A stretch of 11,568 bases of DNA from an uncultured Alistipes sp. (lineage in GTDB: Bacteria > Bacteroidota > Bacteroidia > Bacteroidales > Rikenellaceae), in the NCBI GenBank assembly GCA_900546005.1, contig URBJ01000072.1, positions 1-11,568 on the forward strand, in the 5' to 3' direction. Below the pieces are notes generated by a model. That model did not search any database. It saw only the letters and a list, made by a program, of their open reading frames with translations, and was not told the origin of the DNA. Positions within the stretch are counted from its first letter, which is position 1. Every line of letters starts with the position of its first letter. The position numbers and the translations under genes are program-made. Positions 1 through 5,266 of the stretch are shown in pieces.

Positions 1-1
1 A

Positions 2-145
2 CTTCCTGCAACTCAAACCGGAGAAATAGACTTTGCCTTTATGTCTTCCTTTATGAAAGAGATTGAACAAGACATCCTCAAAACTACGTTGAAAACCTTT
101 AAGGATAGGATGAGTGTTAATAAATGTAAAATAGGGGGGGGGTAA
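2..145 (+). CDS. hsdS: Type I-like restriction-modification specificity subunit (HsdS), first part; 5' end outside window, ends at the G tract
   Basis: This is the C-terminal end of one target-recognition unit of a DNA specificity subunit, which would direct a methyltransferase/restriction complex to its recognition site. It is read in the frame beginning at base 2 and starts beyond the left edge. The visible residues contain F-A-F-M-S-S-F-M-K-E-I-E followed by a lysine-rich helix. This matches the conserved-region helix that closes each half of such subunits, and the same pattern recurs at the end of the downstream ORF (W-E-Y-M-E-N-Y-M-R-R-I-E). The reading frame passes through nine G (three Gly codons) and stops at TAA 143-145. 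The DNA is AT-rich, unlike the chromosomal genes to the right. I infer that the full gene has two recognition units split by the G run. It might instead belong to a BcgI-like or type IIG system; the methyltransferase gene is not in view. Confidence 0.7.
   Translation, partial: LPATQTGEIDFAFMSSFMKEIEQDILKTTLKTFKDRMSVNKCKIGGG
134..142 (+). repeat. Homopolymeric (G)9 tract inside the hsdS reading frame
   Basis: Nine consecutive G follow codons for K-I and precede TAA in the upstream frame. Adding one G (or removing two) joins the upstream frame to the downstream frame and gives a continuous Gly-Gly-Gly-Val linker entering W-K-H-F-L-I-R-D-L-F. Removing one G gives the third frame. Poly-G runs of this length are prone to slipped-strand mispairing. 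A sequencing or assembly miscount is the main alternative. Confidence 0.8.
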
Positions 146-651
146 TTTGGAAACACTTCCTCATTCGTGACTTATTCCCTATTCTTGTACCAGGCAAGTC
201 GAAAGGGCTTAATCATATCGAAAAAGTTGAAAACGGCATTAGTTATCTTGGAGCAACCAATCAGAACAATGGAGTGCTTTGCTTTGTTACAGCTAATAAA
301 GATTTGGTACAAAAAGGAAATTGTATAGCTTTTATCCGAAACGGAGAAGGTTCTATGGGATATTCAGTTTATAAAGCAGAAGATTTTATAGCGACTTCGG
401 ATATGACATTGGGGTACAATGAGAATCTTAATAAATATATTGGTACGTTTATCACTACTGTAGCAGACCGCATAAGGGGAAAATACAATTTTGGTTACAA
501 AAGAAGTGCTACACGTTTAGCAAAAGAGGTTCTTACTCTTCCTGTGGATGAAAACGGCAATCCTTATTGGGAATATATGGAGAATTATATGCGACGTATT
601 GAAAACGAACAGATATTTAACTACTTCAAGACTTTAGGACTTACTTTATAA
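142..651 (+). pseudogene. hsdS: Second target-recognition half of hsdS, out of frame with the first half (phase-off or frameshifted)
   Basis: In the frame entered at base 142 the sequence is open to TAA 649-651. It begins W-K-H-F-L-I-R-D-L-F-P-I, the typical entry of a type I or BcgI-like recognition domain, followed by a G-A-T-N-Q-N-N-G-V-type segment. It ends with the helix W-E-Y-M-E-N-Y-M-R-R-I-E-N-E-Q-I-F, which closes the domain just as in the upstream half. The first in-frame ATG (274) is about 45 residues inside the domain, so independent translation would lose the domain's N-terminus. I therefore read it as the second half of one gene interrupted at the G tract, rather than as a separate gene. 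It would contribute the second half-site of a bipartite recognition sequence when in frame. The 3' end converges on the relaxase gene. Confidence 0.7.
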
Positions 652-658
652 GCGAGAC

Positions 659-712
659 CAATGGGAGAATAGTAAAAAGGCAGTATACCTCAACGTCTAC
701 TATTTCCCATTG
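659..712. terminator. Hairpin between convergent hsdS and mob genes
   Basis: The arms at 659-674 and 698-712 are complementary apart from a one-base bulge, with a 23-nt loop. The hairpin sits between the hsdS stop (651) and the mob stop (720-722), where a shared terminator is expected. T runs are short, so termination strength is uncertain. Confidence 0.5.
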
Positions 713-719
713 ATATTGT

Positions 720-2090
720 TTATAATTCCATACCCTTACCCTTTTTGAGTGGTGCAACTGTTCTGCGTACGGAAGAAAACAATTTATTAAATTGTTCTTT
801 GAACCACTCTCCAATAGTTTTTCCTTCGATACAAAGTACAAGTTTTGACTTGTCTTTCGGGTCTTTTACAACTTGGAAACCTGCGTTTTCTGTCTTGAAC
901 TTTCGTTTATGTTCCTCCGAATAGAGTTCGCCTTCGTAGAACAGCGGCTTTCCGCTGATGAGCGTGGCGGTCTGTCTTTCGTTGAAACCGACTTTGAGGC
1001 AGAACTTCTCCATGTACACCAACTCTTGGAACAGCGGGAACCACTTCTTGGCTTTCTGGATGATTGATTTCAGGAATGACACTTCTTCTTGGTGTACCGC
1101 TTCTTTATCTGCCATCTCCCTGCGGTGCTTGACTTGCAATTCCATAAGTTGGCGGTTGTGTTCCTCCTGCTGCCGCTGCATCTGCTGTTGCAACAACTTG
1201 ATGCTCTCATCACGGGCGGCGACCTCGCCTTGCAGGGTGCGGTTGTTGGCTTCCAGCTCTTTCAATTTACCACTGCCCAAAAGAGAACCGACCTTTGCCA
1301 CGAATGCGGTTTTCGCTTCCGTCTTGGCAGCTTCCAGTTTCTCCGACTTGACTTCCTGCCTTACCTCGTCAAGCTGTTGCTCTGCCTGTTGCTGCTCTGT
1401 CTGTAACTGTTGCACATTGGCTTCAAGTTCACCCGTCTGCCGTATCAAATCACGGTAGTATTGGGCTGTTGTCGTATGCCGTGCTTCCGAGCCACGTACG
1501 CCACGTTGCAAGCCATATTTCTCCATTGCTTTTGCATAACTATCGTGATATGTTACCAGCTTCTCACGTGTCAATACATCGTCAGCACACAGACGCACGG
1601 TATTGGCTTTCTTGCGGTAGGAGCGTTTACCTTCCGTCTGCTTTTTCTTGGCTTTCCTGCGCTCTCCTGTTACTATCGGTACAACAGTGGCATGAATGTG
1701 CGGTGTGTGCTCATCCATGTGCAGGACTGCCGAAACGGTATTTTCCTTGCCGAAGGTATAGTGCAGCCATTGCAGGTTGTCATCACACCATTCGTCAAGT
1801 CTGCCCTCGTCCTGTATTTTCATCATATCCTCGTGCGTACCCGAAAGTACGATTCTAATTGCCCGCACTTGGTCTGGAGTTATCTTCCGCTTGATGCCAG
1901 CCGTGCGGATGCGGTGGCTTATCGCTTCGGTACGGTTGGACACTCCATCGGGAAACTCCACCAGTTCACGGTTGAGATGTGTACGTGTAGGGTCTGCGTT
2001 CTTGGGTATAATCTTACGTTCTATGTGGTCGGATGCGCCCGTGTCAGCCGAGCCTTTCGCTTTGTTGATTTGAATGCTTATATATCCCAT
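720..2090 (-). CDS. mobA: MobV-family relaxase (Pre/Mob type), mobilization protein
   Basis: This is a DNA relaxase expected to nick at oriT, attach covalently to the 5' end and lead the strand into a recipient, using transfer machinery supplied by a co-resident conjugative element. The 456-residue length fits Bacteroides MobV proteins. Residues 21-43 hold the N-terminal motif with H-I-E-R-K and R-T-H-L-N-R-E-L. Residues 124-133 read H-M-D-E-H-T-P-H-I-H, the metal-binding HxDExxPHxH signature. Residues about 218-345 are rich in Q, E, K and R, a long predicted coiled coil likely used for oligomerisation or partner contact. A basic C-terminal region follows. The start is ATG at 2090, preceded by an A-rich stretch without a clear Shine-Dalgarno. 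The gene is intact, transcribed leftward and convergent with hsdS. The inverted repeats immediately upstream are the natural oriT candidate. No accessory mobilization gene or coupling protein is visible. Confidence 0.92.
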   Translation of the reverse strand: MGYISIQINKAKGSADTGASDHIERKIIPKNADPTRTHLNRELVEFPDGVSNRTEAISHRIRTAGIKRKITPDQVRAIRIVLSGTHEDMMKIQDEGRLDEWCDDNLQWLHYTFGKENTVSAVLHMDEHTPHIHATVVPIVTGERRKAKKKQTEGKRSYRKKANTVRLCADDVLTREKLVTYHDSYAKAMEKYGLQRGVRGSEARHTTTAQYYRDLIRQTGELEANVQQLQTEQQQAEQQLDEVRQEVKSEKLEAAKTEAKTAFVAKVGSLLGSGKLKELEANNRTLQGEVAARDESIKLLQQQMQRQQEEHNRQLMELQVKHRREMADKEAVHQEEVSFLKSIIQKAKKWFPLFQELVYMEKFCLKVGFNERQTATLISGKPLFYEGELYSEEHKRKFKTENAGFQVVKDPKDKSKLVLCIEGKTIGEWFKEQFNKLFSSVRRTVAPLKKGKGMEL

Positions 2091-2142
2091 GCTTGTTTTT
2101 CGTTTTCAGGTTTGACAATTTGGTTTGTTGGTTTCCGTCCGC

Positions 2143-2253
2143 TGCGGTCATGCCGCATGGCAAACGGGGGTGTCCAGAGGGGTGTAACCCCGTTGGCTCA
2201 TTGGGGCATTTTTAGCTGTGCTTGCACTGCGTAAAGAAAATGCCCTAATGAGC
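2143..2253. other. Candidate oriT: inverted-repeat cluster upstream of the relaxase gene
   Basis: Three inverted repeats follow one another here. One is 2143-2147 with 2153-2157 (5 bp, 5-nt loop). The second is 2163-2169 with 2188-2194 (7 bp, perfect), containing the alternative small hairpin 2179-2183/2187-2191. The third is 2196-2212 with 2237-2253 (17 bp, one mismatch, 24-nt loop). MobV oriT sites usually lie just upstream of the relaxase gene and contain such repeats. The nick position cannot be assigned from sequence alone. A regulatory role in the mob leader is an alternative for the 17-bp repeat. Confidence 0.45.
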
Positions 2254-2256
2254 TAT

Positions 2257-2278
2257 GGCTTTTCTGTTTCCAAAAGCC
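2257..2278. repeat. Short perfect inverted repeat (7 bp, 8-nt loop)
   Basis: GGCTTTT (2257-2263) and AAAAGCC (2272-2278) are perfectly complementary. The repeat lies just beyond the oriT candidate in the mob upstream region. No T run follows on either strand, so a terminator role is unlikely. Confidence 0.5.
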
Positions 2279-2347
2279 TGTGAGAGTACCAGCGGTATAG
2301 GCAGACCTTTTCTTTTCATTGATATGATACGCCTTCCCTTGTCGGCT

Positions 2348-2386
2348 GGTCGGACAGCAGGTAGGTCGGATGTCCGACCTGCCTGC
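2348..2386. repeat. Overlapping, mutually exclusive hairpins
   Basis: One pairing joins 2348-2356 with 2371-2379 (9 bp, perfect). The other joins 2357-2370 with 2373-2386 (14 bp, one mismatch, minimal loop). Both need the segment around 2373-2379, so only one can form at a time. The structure would lie in the leader of a leftward mob transcript. Confidence 0.5.
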
Positions 2387-2434
2387 GGATAGTGGCATTT
2401 CCTTCCGTCCGTTTGTTCGACAGACTTGTTGGCG

Positions 2435-2659
2435 GATGAAAATCCGATGAATTGATGATTTAATGGTATAATGTACTGACAGCCAGAATGATATACATTC
2501 GTCATCGTTTCATCAAACCGCTCGCCCAAAGAAAAGTGATGTAGAGTGCGGTATGTCCTTTCTTTTTTCATCAGCCCGATTCTCTTGTTGAAAGGTTGAT
2601 GAAGACGTAAGTTGCTGTTTCTCTTTATGTTTATATATACTTTCATCATCTCATCAAAA
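2435..2659. repeat. Cluster of TTTCATCA/TTGATGA motifs
   Basis: TTTCATCA occurs at 2508-2515, 2566-2573 and 2641-2648, with TCATCAAAA at 2651-2659. The reverse orientation appears as TTGATGA at 2452-2458 and 2596-2602, with related GATGAA at 2435-2440 and 2446-2451. Spacing is irregular. The stretch is otherwise AT-rich and without a convincing gene. It could be a set of protein-binding sites, but chance enrichment in AT-rich DNA is possible. Confidence 0.3.
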
Positions 2660-2661
2660 TA

Positions 2662-2790
2662 TCAGAATTTTTCCAGCTGTGTTTTGTTTATCGTGTAGTA
2701 ACGTCCTATTCCCCTTATAGGTGAATAATGACAATCCCGATTTACAATCCTGTAGAGAGTTGTACCTACGCAAATGATTTTTTTCTTCAT
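2662..2790 (-). CDS. Small 42-residue ORF, unknown function, possibly a gene remnant
   Basis: From ATG 2790 it encodes a 42-residue basic peptide starting M-K-K-K-I-I-C-V-G-T-T-L-Y-R-I-V-N and ending at TGA 2662-2664. A TTG 63 nt further upstream (2853) would overlap the -7 box at 2851-2858, so the ATG is the better start. I do not recognise the whole peptide. The first 17 residues remind me of N-termini of larger replication/primase-type proteins in Bacteroides elements, and the rest does not follow them. A decayed gene is therefore possible, though this rests on memory only. It lies downstream of promoter-like copy A and of a possible 12-codon leader (2807-2845). It could instead be a small regulatory or excisionase-like protein, but no helix-turn-helix is evident. 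Confidence 0.35.
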   Translation of the reverse strand: MKKKIICVGTTLYRIVNRDCHYSPIRGIGRYYTINKTQLEKF

Positions 2791-2847
2791 GTTCTTGATA
2801 CAGATTTTAGTGCTGCCTACATTCTGTCGGCAACGGGTTAAACATGG

Positions 2848-2911
2848 TTGCAAAGCTACGGAAGTGTCGGTAAAATCTTGATACGCAAATCTATGCGGAA
2901 CGGCGCAAAAT
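2848..2911 (-). promoter_or_regulatory. Promoter/operator-like element, copy A
   Basis: On the minus strand 2851-2858 reads TAGCTTTG and 2886-2893 reads TAGATTTG; both fit the Bacteroidetes -7 consensus TAnnTTTG. About 40 of 64 positions match copy B at 4746-4809 without gaps. The strongest blocks are the first seven bases, the TTGATAnGCAAA block and the GAACGnCGCAAAAT block. Copy A precedes the small ORF just as copy B precedes the integrase. No clear -33 TTTG is seen at the usual spacing. Confidence 0.45.
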
Positions 2912-2969
2912 AGGTCATGCCAAAAGAAAATGCAGTATAAACGGGTGGCTCTTTCAGGTAAAAGGAGAT

Positions 2970-3007
2970 AAAAAAGCCCGAAGTCGTGGAATATGCACGT
3001 CTTCGGG
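2970..3007 (-). terminator. Intrinsic terminator of the integrase module
   Basis: The arms 2977-2988 and 2996-3007 pair over 12 bp with one mismatch around a 7-nt loop. On the minus strand the stem is followed by six T after one C (2970-2975 as A on the plus strand). It lies about 125 nt beyond the stop of the small gene that ends at 3132 and would end leftward transcription from int. Confidence 0.75.
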
Positions 3008-3026
3008 GACTGGTTGTTGCAGATAA

Positions 3027-3087
3027 TTACAGATTGACTGACGTACTGATTTACAGATTCAATGACTTCATGTCGTCACTACGTCAG
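3027..3087. repeat. Direct and inverted repeats between the int module and its terminator
   Basis: TTACAGATT is repeated at 3027-3035 and 3051-3059 (24-bp period). CTGACGTA at 3038-3045 is the exact reverse complement of 3080-3087. The function is unknown; possibilities are a recombination accessory-protein site or part of the mRNA 3' structure. Confidence 0.4.
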
Positions 3088-3131
3088 ATTAAACCGTTAA
3101 TCATCAAATGGCTGAACATTAAAAGTTCATG

Positions 3132-3503
3132 CTAACATTCATACGGCATCCTGTTATTCATTGATACCAGCAGGACTTGTTCCTTTTTTCGCCGGCACAA
3201 TCTTTCCAGCAGGACATTGCGAATCATTGCGGTACTTGACGTGTCAATACGGAAAGCGAGTGCCACCACCATCGGCAGGGCATACATGTCCGCATAATAG
3301 CCGTTGGGCAGCTTGATACGTTTTTCTGCTTCAAGAGGATTCAAAACTCCACACTTGTACACGGCACGGATGGCGGCACGGAGCGTCGGGGCGATTACCC
3401 CGAACAGTTCCACCAGCTCCATTTCATTCATCCATATATTACCTGTATCGGATGGTATGGTAATTCTACCATAGCTGTCCGTTGTGATTATTTCCCGTTT
3501 CAT
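3132..3503 (-). CDS. Small RhuM-like conserved protein translationally coupled to the integrase
   Basis: This 123-residue protein has its ATG overlapping the integrase stop region by 4 nt, so the two genes are probably co-transcribed and translationally coupled. Residues 22-52 (I-W-M-N-E-M-E-L-V-E-L-F-G-V, then an I-R-A-V-Y-K-C-G helix) and 66-103 (P-N-G-Y-Y onward, with the A-F-R-I-D segment and basic end) recall the N-terminal helix-turn-helix-like part of RhuM-type proteins. Full RhuM proteins are much longer. Proteins of this size beside integrases are familiar in Bacteroides mobilizable elements, but I cannot name a proven function. A role in regulating integration or excision is inferred from coupling and likely DNA binding. 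It ends in R-M-P-Y-E-C, and the int-module terminator follows about 125 nt downstream. Confidence 0.6.
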   Translation of the reverse strand: MKREIITTDSYGRITIPSDTGNIWMNEMELVELFGVIAPTLRAAIRAVYKCGVLNPLEAEKRIKLPNGYYADMYALPMVVALAFRIDTSSTAMIRNVLLERLCRRKKEQVLLVSMNNRMPYEC

Positions 3504-4729
3504 ATCCCTGCCATTTTCACGTTTCCGAATGATTTGCTCAGTTTGTCGCTCAGCATCGTGAGGTCATTATCCAATTTCTGTACGGTTATCTTCGCATAGA
3601 TTTGCGTGGTCTCAATGTTCGTATGCCCCAAAATACGGCTGACGCTCTCGATTGGCATCCCTTTGCTGAGAGCCAGGGTCGCAAACCCGTGCCTTGAGCA
3701 ATGAAAGCTGATTTTCTTGGTGATACCGCATTCCTTTATCATTTTTCCCATACGCTTGCATATTGACCAATAGTTGAGATTGGGAAATACAAGATTGTTT
3801 TCCTGAAAAGCCTTGTAACGCTCGATTATCTGCAAAGGAATATCCAGCAGCTTCACCTGAAAAGGCACACCCGTTTTGTGCCGTTTGGAAATAATCCATT
3901 TCTCATCGTTCACTTCCACAATCTGGTCGTTGCTTAATTCCTTTATGTCCACGAATGAGAGGGCGGTAAAACTGGCGAAAACAAAAATATCACGGAGATA
4001 GGAGTTCTTGGGGTCTTTGAACTGAAATTCCATCAATGTTTTCAGCTCATTCTCCGTCAGATATTCACGCTCTTTCGTGTTCGGGCTTATATGAAACTGG
4101 GCAAACGGATTTCTCGGTATATGTCCGTTGAAATGCGCCCGCATCACCACACCTTTCAGCCACATGCAGTTTTCCCATATCGAACCGTTGTGAAGTCCGG
4201 CTTCGTTGGACAGGAACACGGCGAACTCCTTGATGAAGTCGGGCGTAAGTTCAGGCATGGAGATGTCGTTCCGCTTGTAATGTGACCTGATGAATGCCGC
4301 CACATGGTTTCTTGCCCGTACCCTTGCCATATAGGTAGCCCTGACCCTGTCTTTTCCGACACGCTTCTTGAACACTTCATTTTCCTTGTCGAAAGCACCG
4401 AGCAACGTTTCATACTCACCGCCCAATCCCTGATAGGCATTGCGTACCATTTCTGCCGTTACATACGCTTCACGGTCGGATATACGCTGGTAATGCTTGA
4501 TGATTTGAGCCTTGATGTTGTCAAGCGCAAGATTGGTTTCCCTCGCTTCCATACTCTTGCCCTTTGCCTTGTTCCCTTTGGCATCCCAAAGCTCTTTCGG
4601 GATAGTCCGCTTGCAGCTGAACTGTGCTACCGTTCCGTTGATTGTAACTCGTCCCATGATGGGGACAATTCCGTTCTTTTCCTTACTGCCGTTCACGTAG
4701 AACAGCACCTTGAATGTGCTTCTTGCCAT
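3500..4729 (-). CDS. int: Tyrosine recombinase (CTnDOT/NBU-like integrase)
   Basis: This is a site-specific recombinase expected to integrate and excise the element. The 409-residue length and layout fit the family. Residues 1-100 form the N-terminal arm-binding-type domain, about 105-215 the SAM-like core-binding domain, and 220-400 the catalytic domain. Catalytic residues visible are K285 (R-H-K-T-G), H343 and R346 (H-C-S-R-H), H369 (L-G-H-T) and the nucleophile Y378 (T-T-Q-I-Y). At the usual first-arginine position the motif reads F-T-A-L-S-F-V-D, with S258 in place of Arg. The same kind of substitution is known in IntDOT of CTnDOT, so the enzyme need not be defective. The start is ATG 4729, with a TAGTTTTG -7 box on the minus strand at 4749-4756. 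The RhuM-like gene overlaps its 3' end. Its upstream side faces the likely element end. Confidence 0.93.
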   Translation of the reverse strand: MARSTFKVLFYVNGSKEKNGIVPIMGRVTINGTVAQFSCKRTIPKELWDAKGNKAKGKSMEARETNLALDNIKAQIIKHYQRISDREAYVTAEMVRNAYQGLGGEYETLLGAFDKENEVFKKRVGKDRVRATYMARVRARNHVAAFIRSHYKRNDISMPELTPDFIKEFAVFLSNEAGLHNGSIWENCMWLKGVVMRAHFNGHIPRNPFAQFHISPNTKEREYLTENELKTLMEFQFKDPKNSYLRDIFVFASFTALSFVDIKELSNDQIVEVNDEKWIISKRHKTGVPFQVKLLDIPLQIIERYKAFQENNLVFPNLNYWSICKRMGKMIKECGITKKISFHCSRHGFATLALSKGMPIESVSRILGHTNIETTQIYAKITVQKLDNDLTMLSDKLSKSFGNVKMAGI

Positions 4730-4745
4730 ACTCGTTTCTTTTTGG

Positions 4746-4809
4746 TTGCAAAACTATAAATCAACGAGTTACCTATTGATAAGCAAAGCTGCGCAGAACG
4801 CCGCAAAAT
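4746..4809 (-). promoter_or_regulatory. Integrase promoter/operator-like element, copy B
   Basis: On the minus strand 4749-4756 reads TAGTTTTG, a perfect TAnnTTTG -7 box 19 bp before the int start codon. The surrounding 64 bp is a diverged copy of 2848-2911, including a conserved block at 4777-4787 and the distal GAACGCCGCAAAAT at 4796-4809. Conservation beyond the -7 box suggests a shared regulator-binding site. Confidence 0.5.
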
Positions 4810-4822
4810 GAAACAGGGACTG

Positions 4823-4971
4823 TTAAATCTGCACTTTCATCGGGTAATGATTAGGAAACCGTTCTTTTGCTTTAATCTGCTTTAAGACGGTTTTCAATTG
4901 TCTGCCCAACTTCTGCGTTTTTCTTCTAACTCCCTAATTATCAAATCCTGTTGCGTTAATCTGCTGCAATT
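4823..4971. repeat. TTAATCTGC-type repeats: candidate integrase arm-type sites
   Basis: TTAAATCTGC (4823-4832), TTTAATCTGC (4871-4880) and GTTAATCTGC (4955-4964) share a core. Around the last two, about 16 of 20 positions match (4868-4887 versus 4952-4971), 84 bp apart. TGCTTTAA is also repeated 10 bp apart at 4868-4875 and 4878-4885. Two further TCTGC occur at 4901-4905 and 4912-4916. The location between int and the chromosomal operon fits arm-type or Xis sites at an element end. Confidence 0.4.
4856..4893. other. Candidate attachment core within an inverted repeat
   Basis: GTTCTTTTGC at 4861-4870 differs at one defined position from the CTnDOT core GTAnnTTTGC as I remember it. It overlaps an imperfect inverted repeat (4856-4866 with 4884-4893, one bulge). 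The other junction is not in the window, so no direct repeat can confirm it. Confidence 0.25.
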
Positions 4972-4996
4972 CGGCGGATATTCCAGAGATTTTTTG

Positions 4997-5004
4997 TATG
5001 TTTG
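4997..5004 (+). promoter_or_regulatory. Bacteroidetes -7 box of the DUF4492-cydAB operon
   Basis: TATGTTTG fits the TAnnTTTG consensus. It lies 29 bp before the GTG at 5034, giving a short plausible leader. A canonical -33 TTTG is not evident at the expected distance. Confidence 0.5.
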
Positions 5005-5033
5005 TTGACGGATAATAAAAAACAGATCGAAAA

Positions 5034-5261
5034 GTGGCGACGTCCGGCAATGTTTTGGTTCGTGTGTATCGTTTCTACCGAGACGGATTTCGCGAGATGT
5101 CCTCATTGGGGCGTACCTTGTGGATCGTTATCCTGATCAAACTGTTTATTATCTTTTTCGTGCTGAAGCTCTTCTTCTTTCCGAATGCAATGGGGCATCT
5201 CGATACCGAACAGCAAAAGAGCGAGTACGTAATGGATCAGCTACTAAATACTAATCGATAG
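5034..5261 (+). CDS. DUF4492 small membrane protein preceding cydA
   Basis: This 75-residue protein has R-F-Y-R-D-G-F-R-E-M near residues 13-22. One strongly hydrophobic transmembrane helix follows at about 29-50, ending in F-F-F-P, with a polar tail after it. This matches the DUF4492 family, which in Bacteroidetes stands directly upstream of cydA. Its stop is 5 nt before the cydA ATG, so it is almost certainly in the same operon. I infer a role in assembly or stability of cytochrome bd, comparable in size and topology to CydX-type subunits of other phyla, but no function has been shown to my knowledge. The start is taken as GTG 5034, the first possible start after the in-frame stop at 5016-5018. 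An internal TTG or GTG (5055, 5064) would still keep the conserved part. Confidence 0.8.
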   Translation: MATSGNVLVRVYRFYRDGFREMSSLGRTLWIVILIKLFIIFFVLKLFFFPNAMGHLDTEQQKSEYVMDQLLNTNR

Positions 5262-5266
5262 ATGTT

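Noticed and set aside
1410..2234. 274-codon plus-strand ORF opposite mobA
   Set aside because: It lies antisense to the MobV relaxase, which has clear family motifs; it is rich in Cys, Phe and His in the way of shadow frames.
2245..2649. 134-codon minus-strand ORF upstream of mob
   Set aside because: It runs through several perfect or near-perfect inverted repeats, shows no recognisable domain, and its residues look like translated non-coding DNA. Kept as a structured non-coding region instead.
3027..3059. Two TTACAGATT repeats as a CRISPR-like array
   Set aside because: Only two 9-bp copies with a 15-bp gap, and no cas genes.
4812..4824. 5-bp inverted repeat with 3-nt loop
   Set aside because: Too short to distinguish from chance and without a T run; not reported as a terminator or operator.
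4810..5030. tRNA gene as the integration target
   Set aside because: I could not find a cloverleaf or a T-loop motif in this interval.
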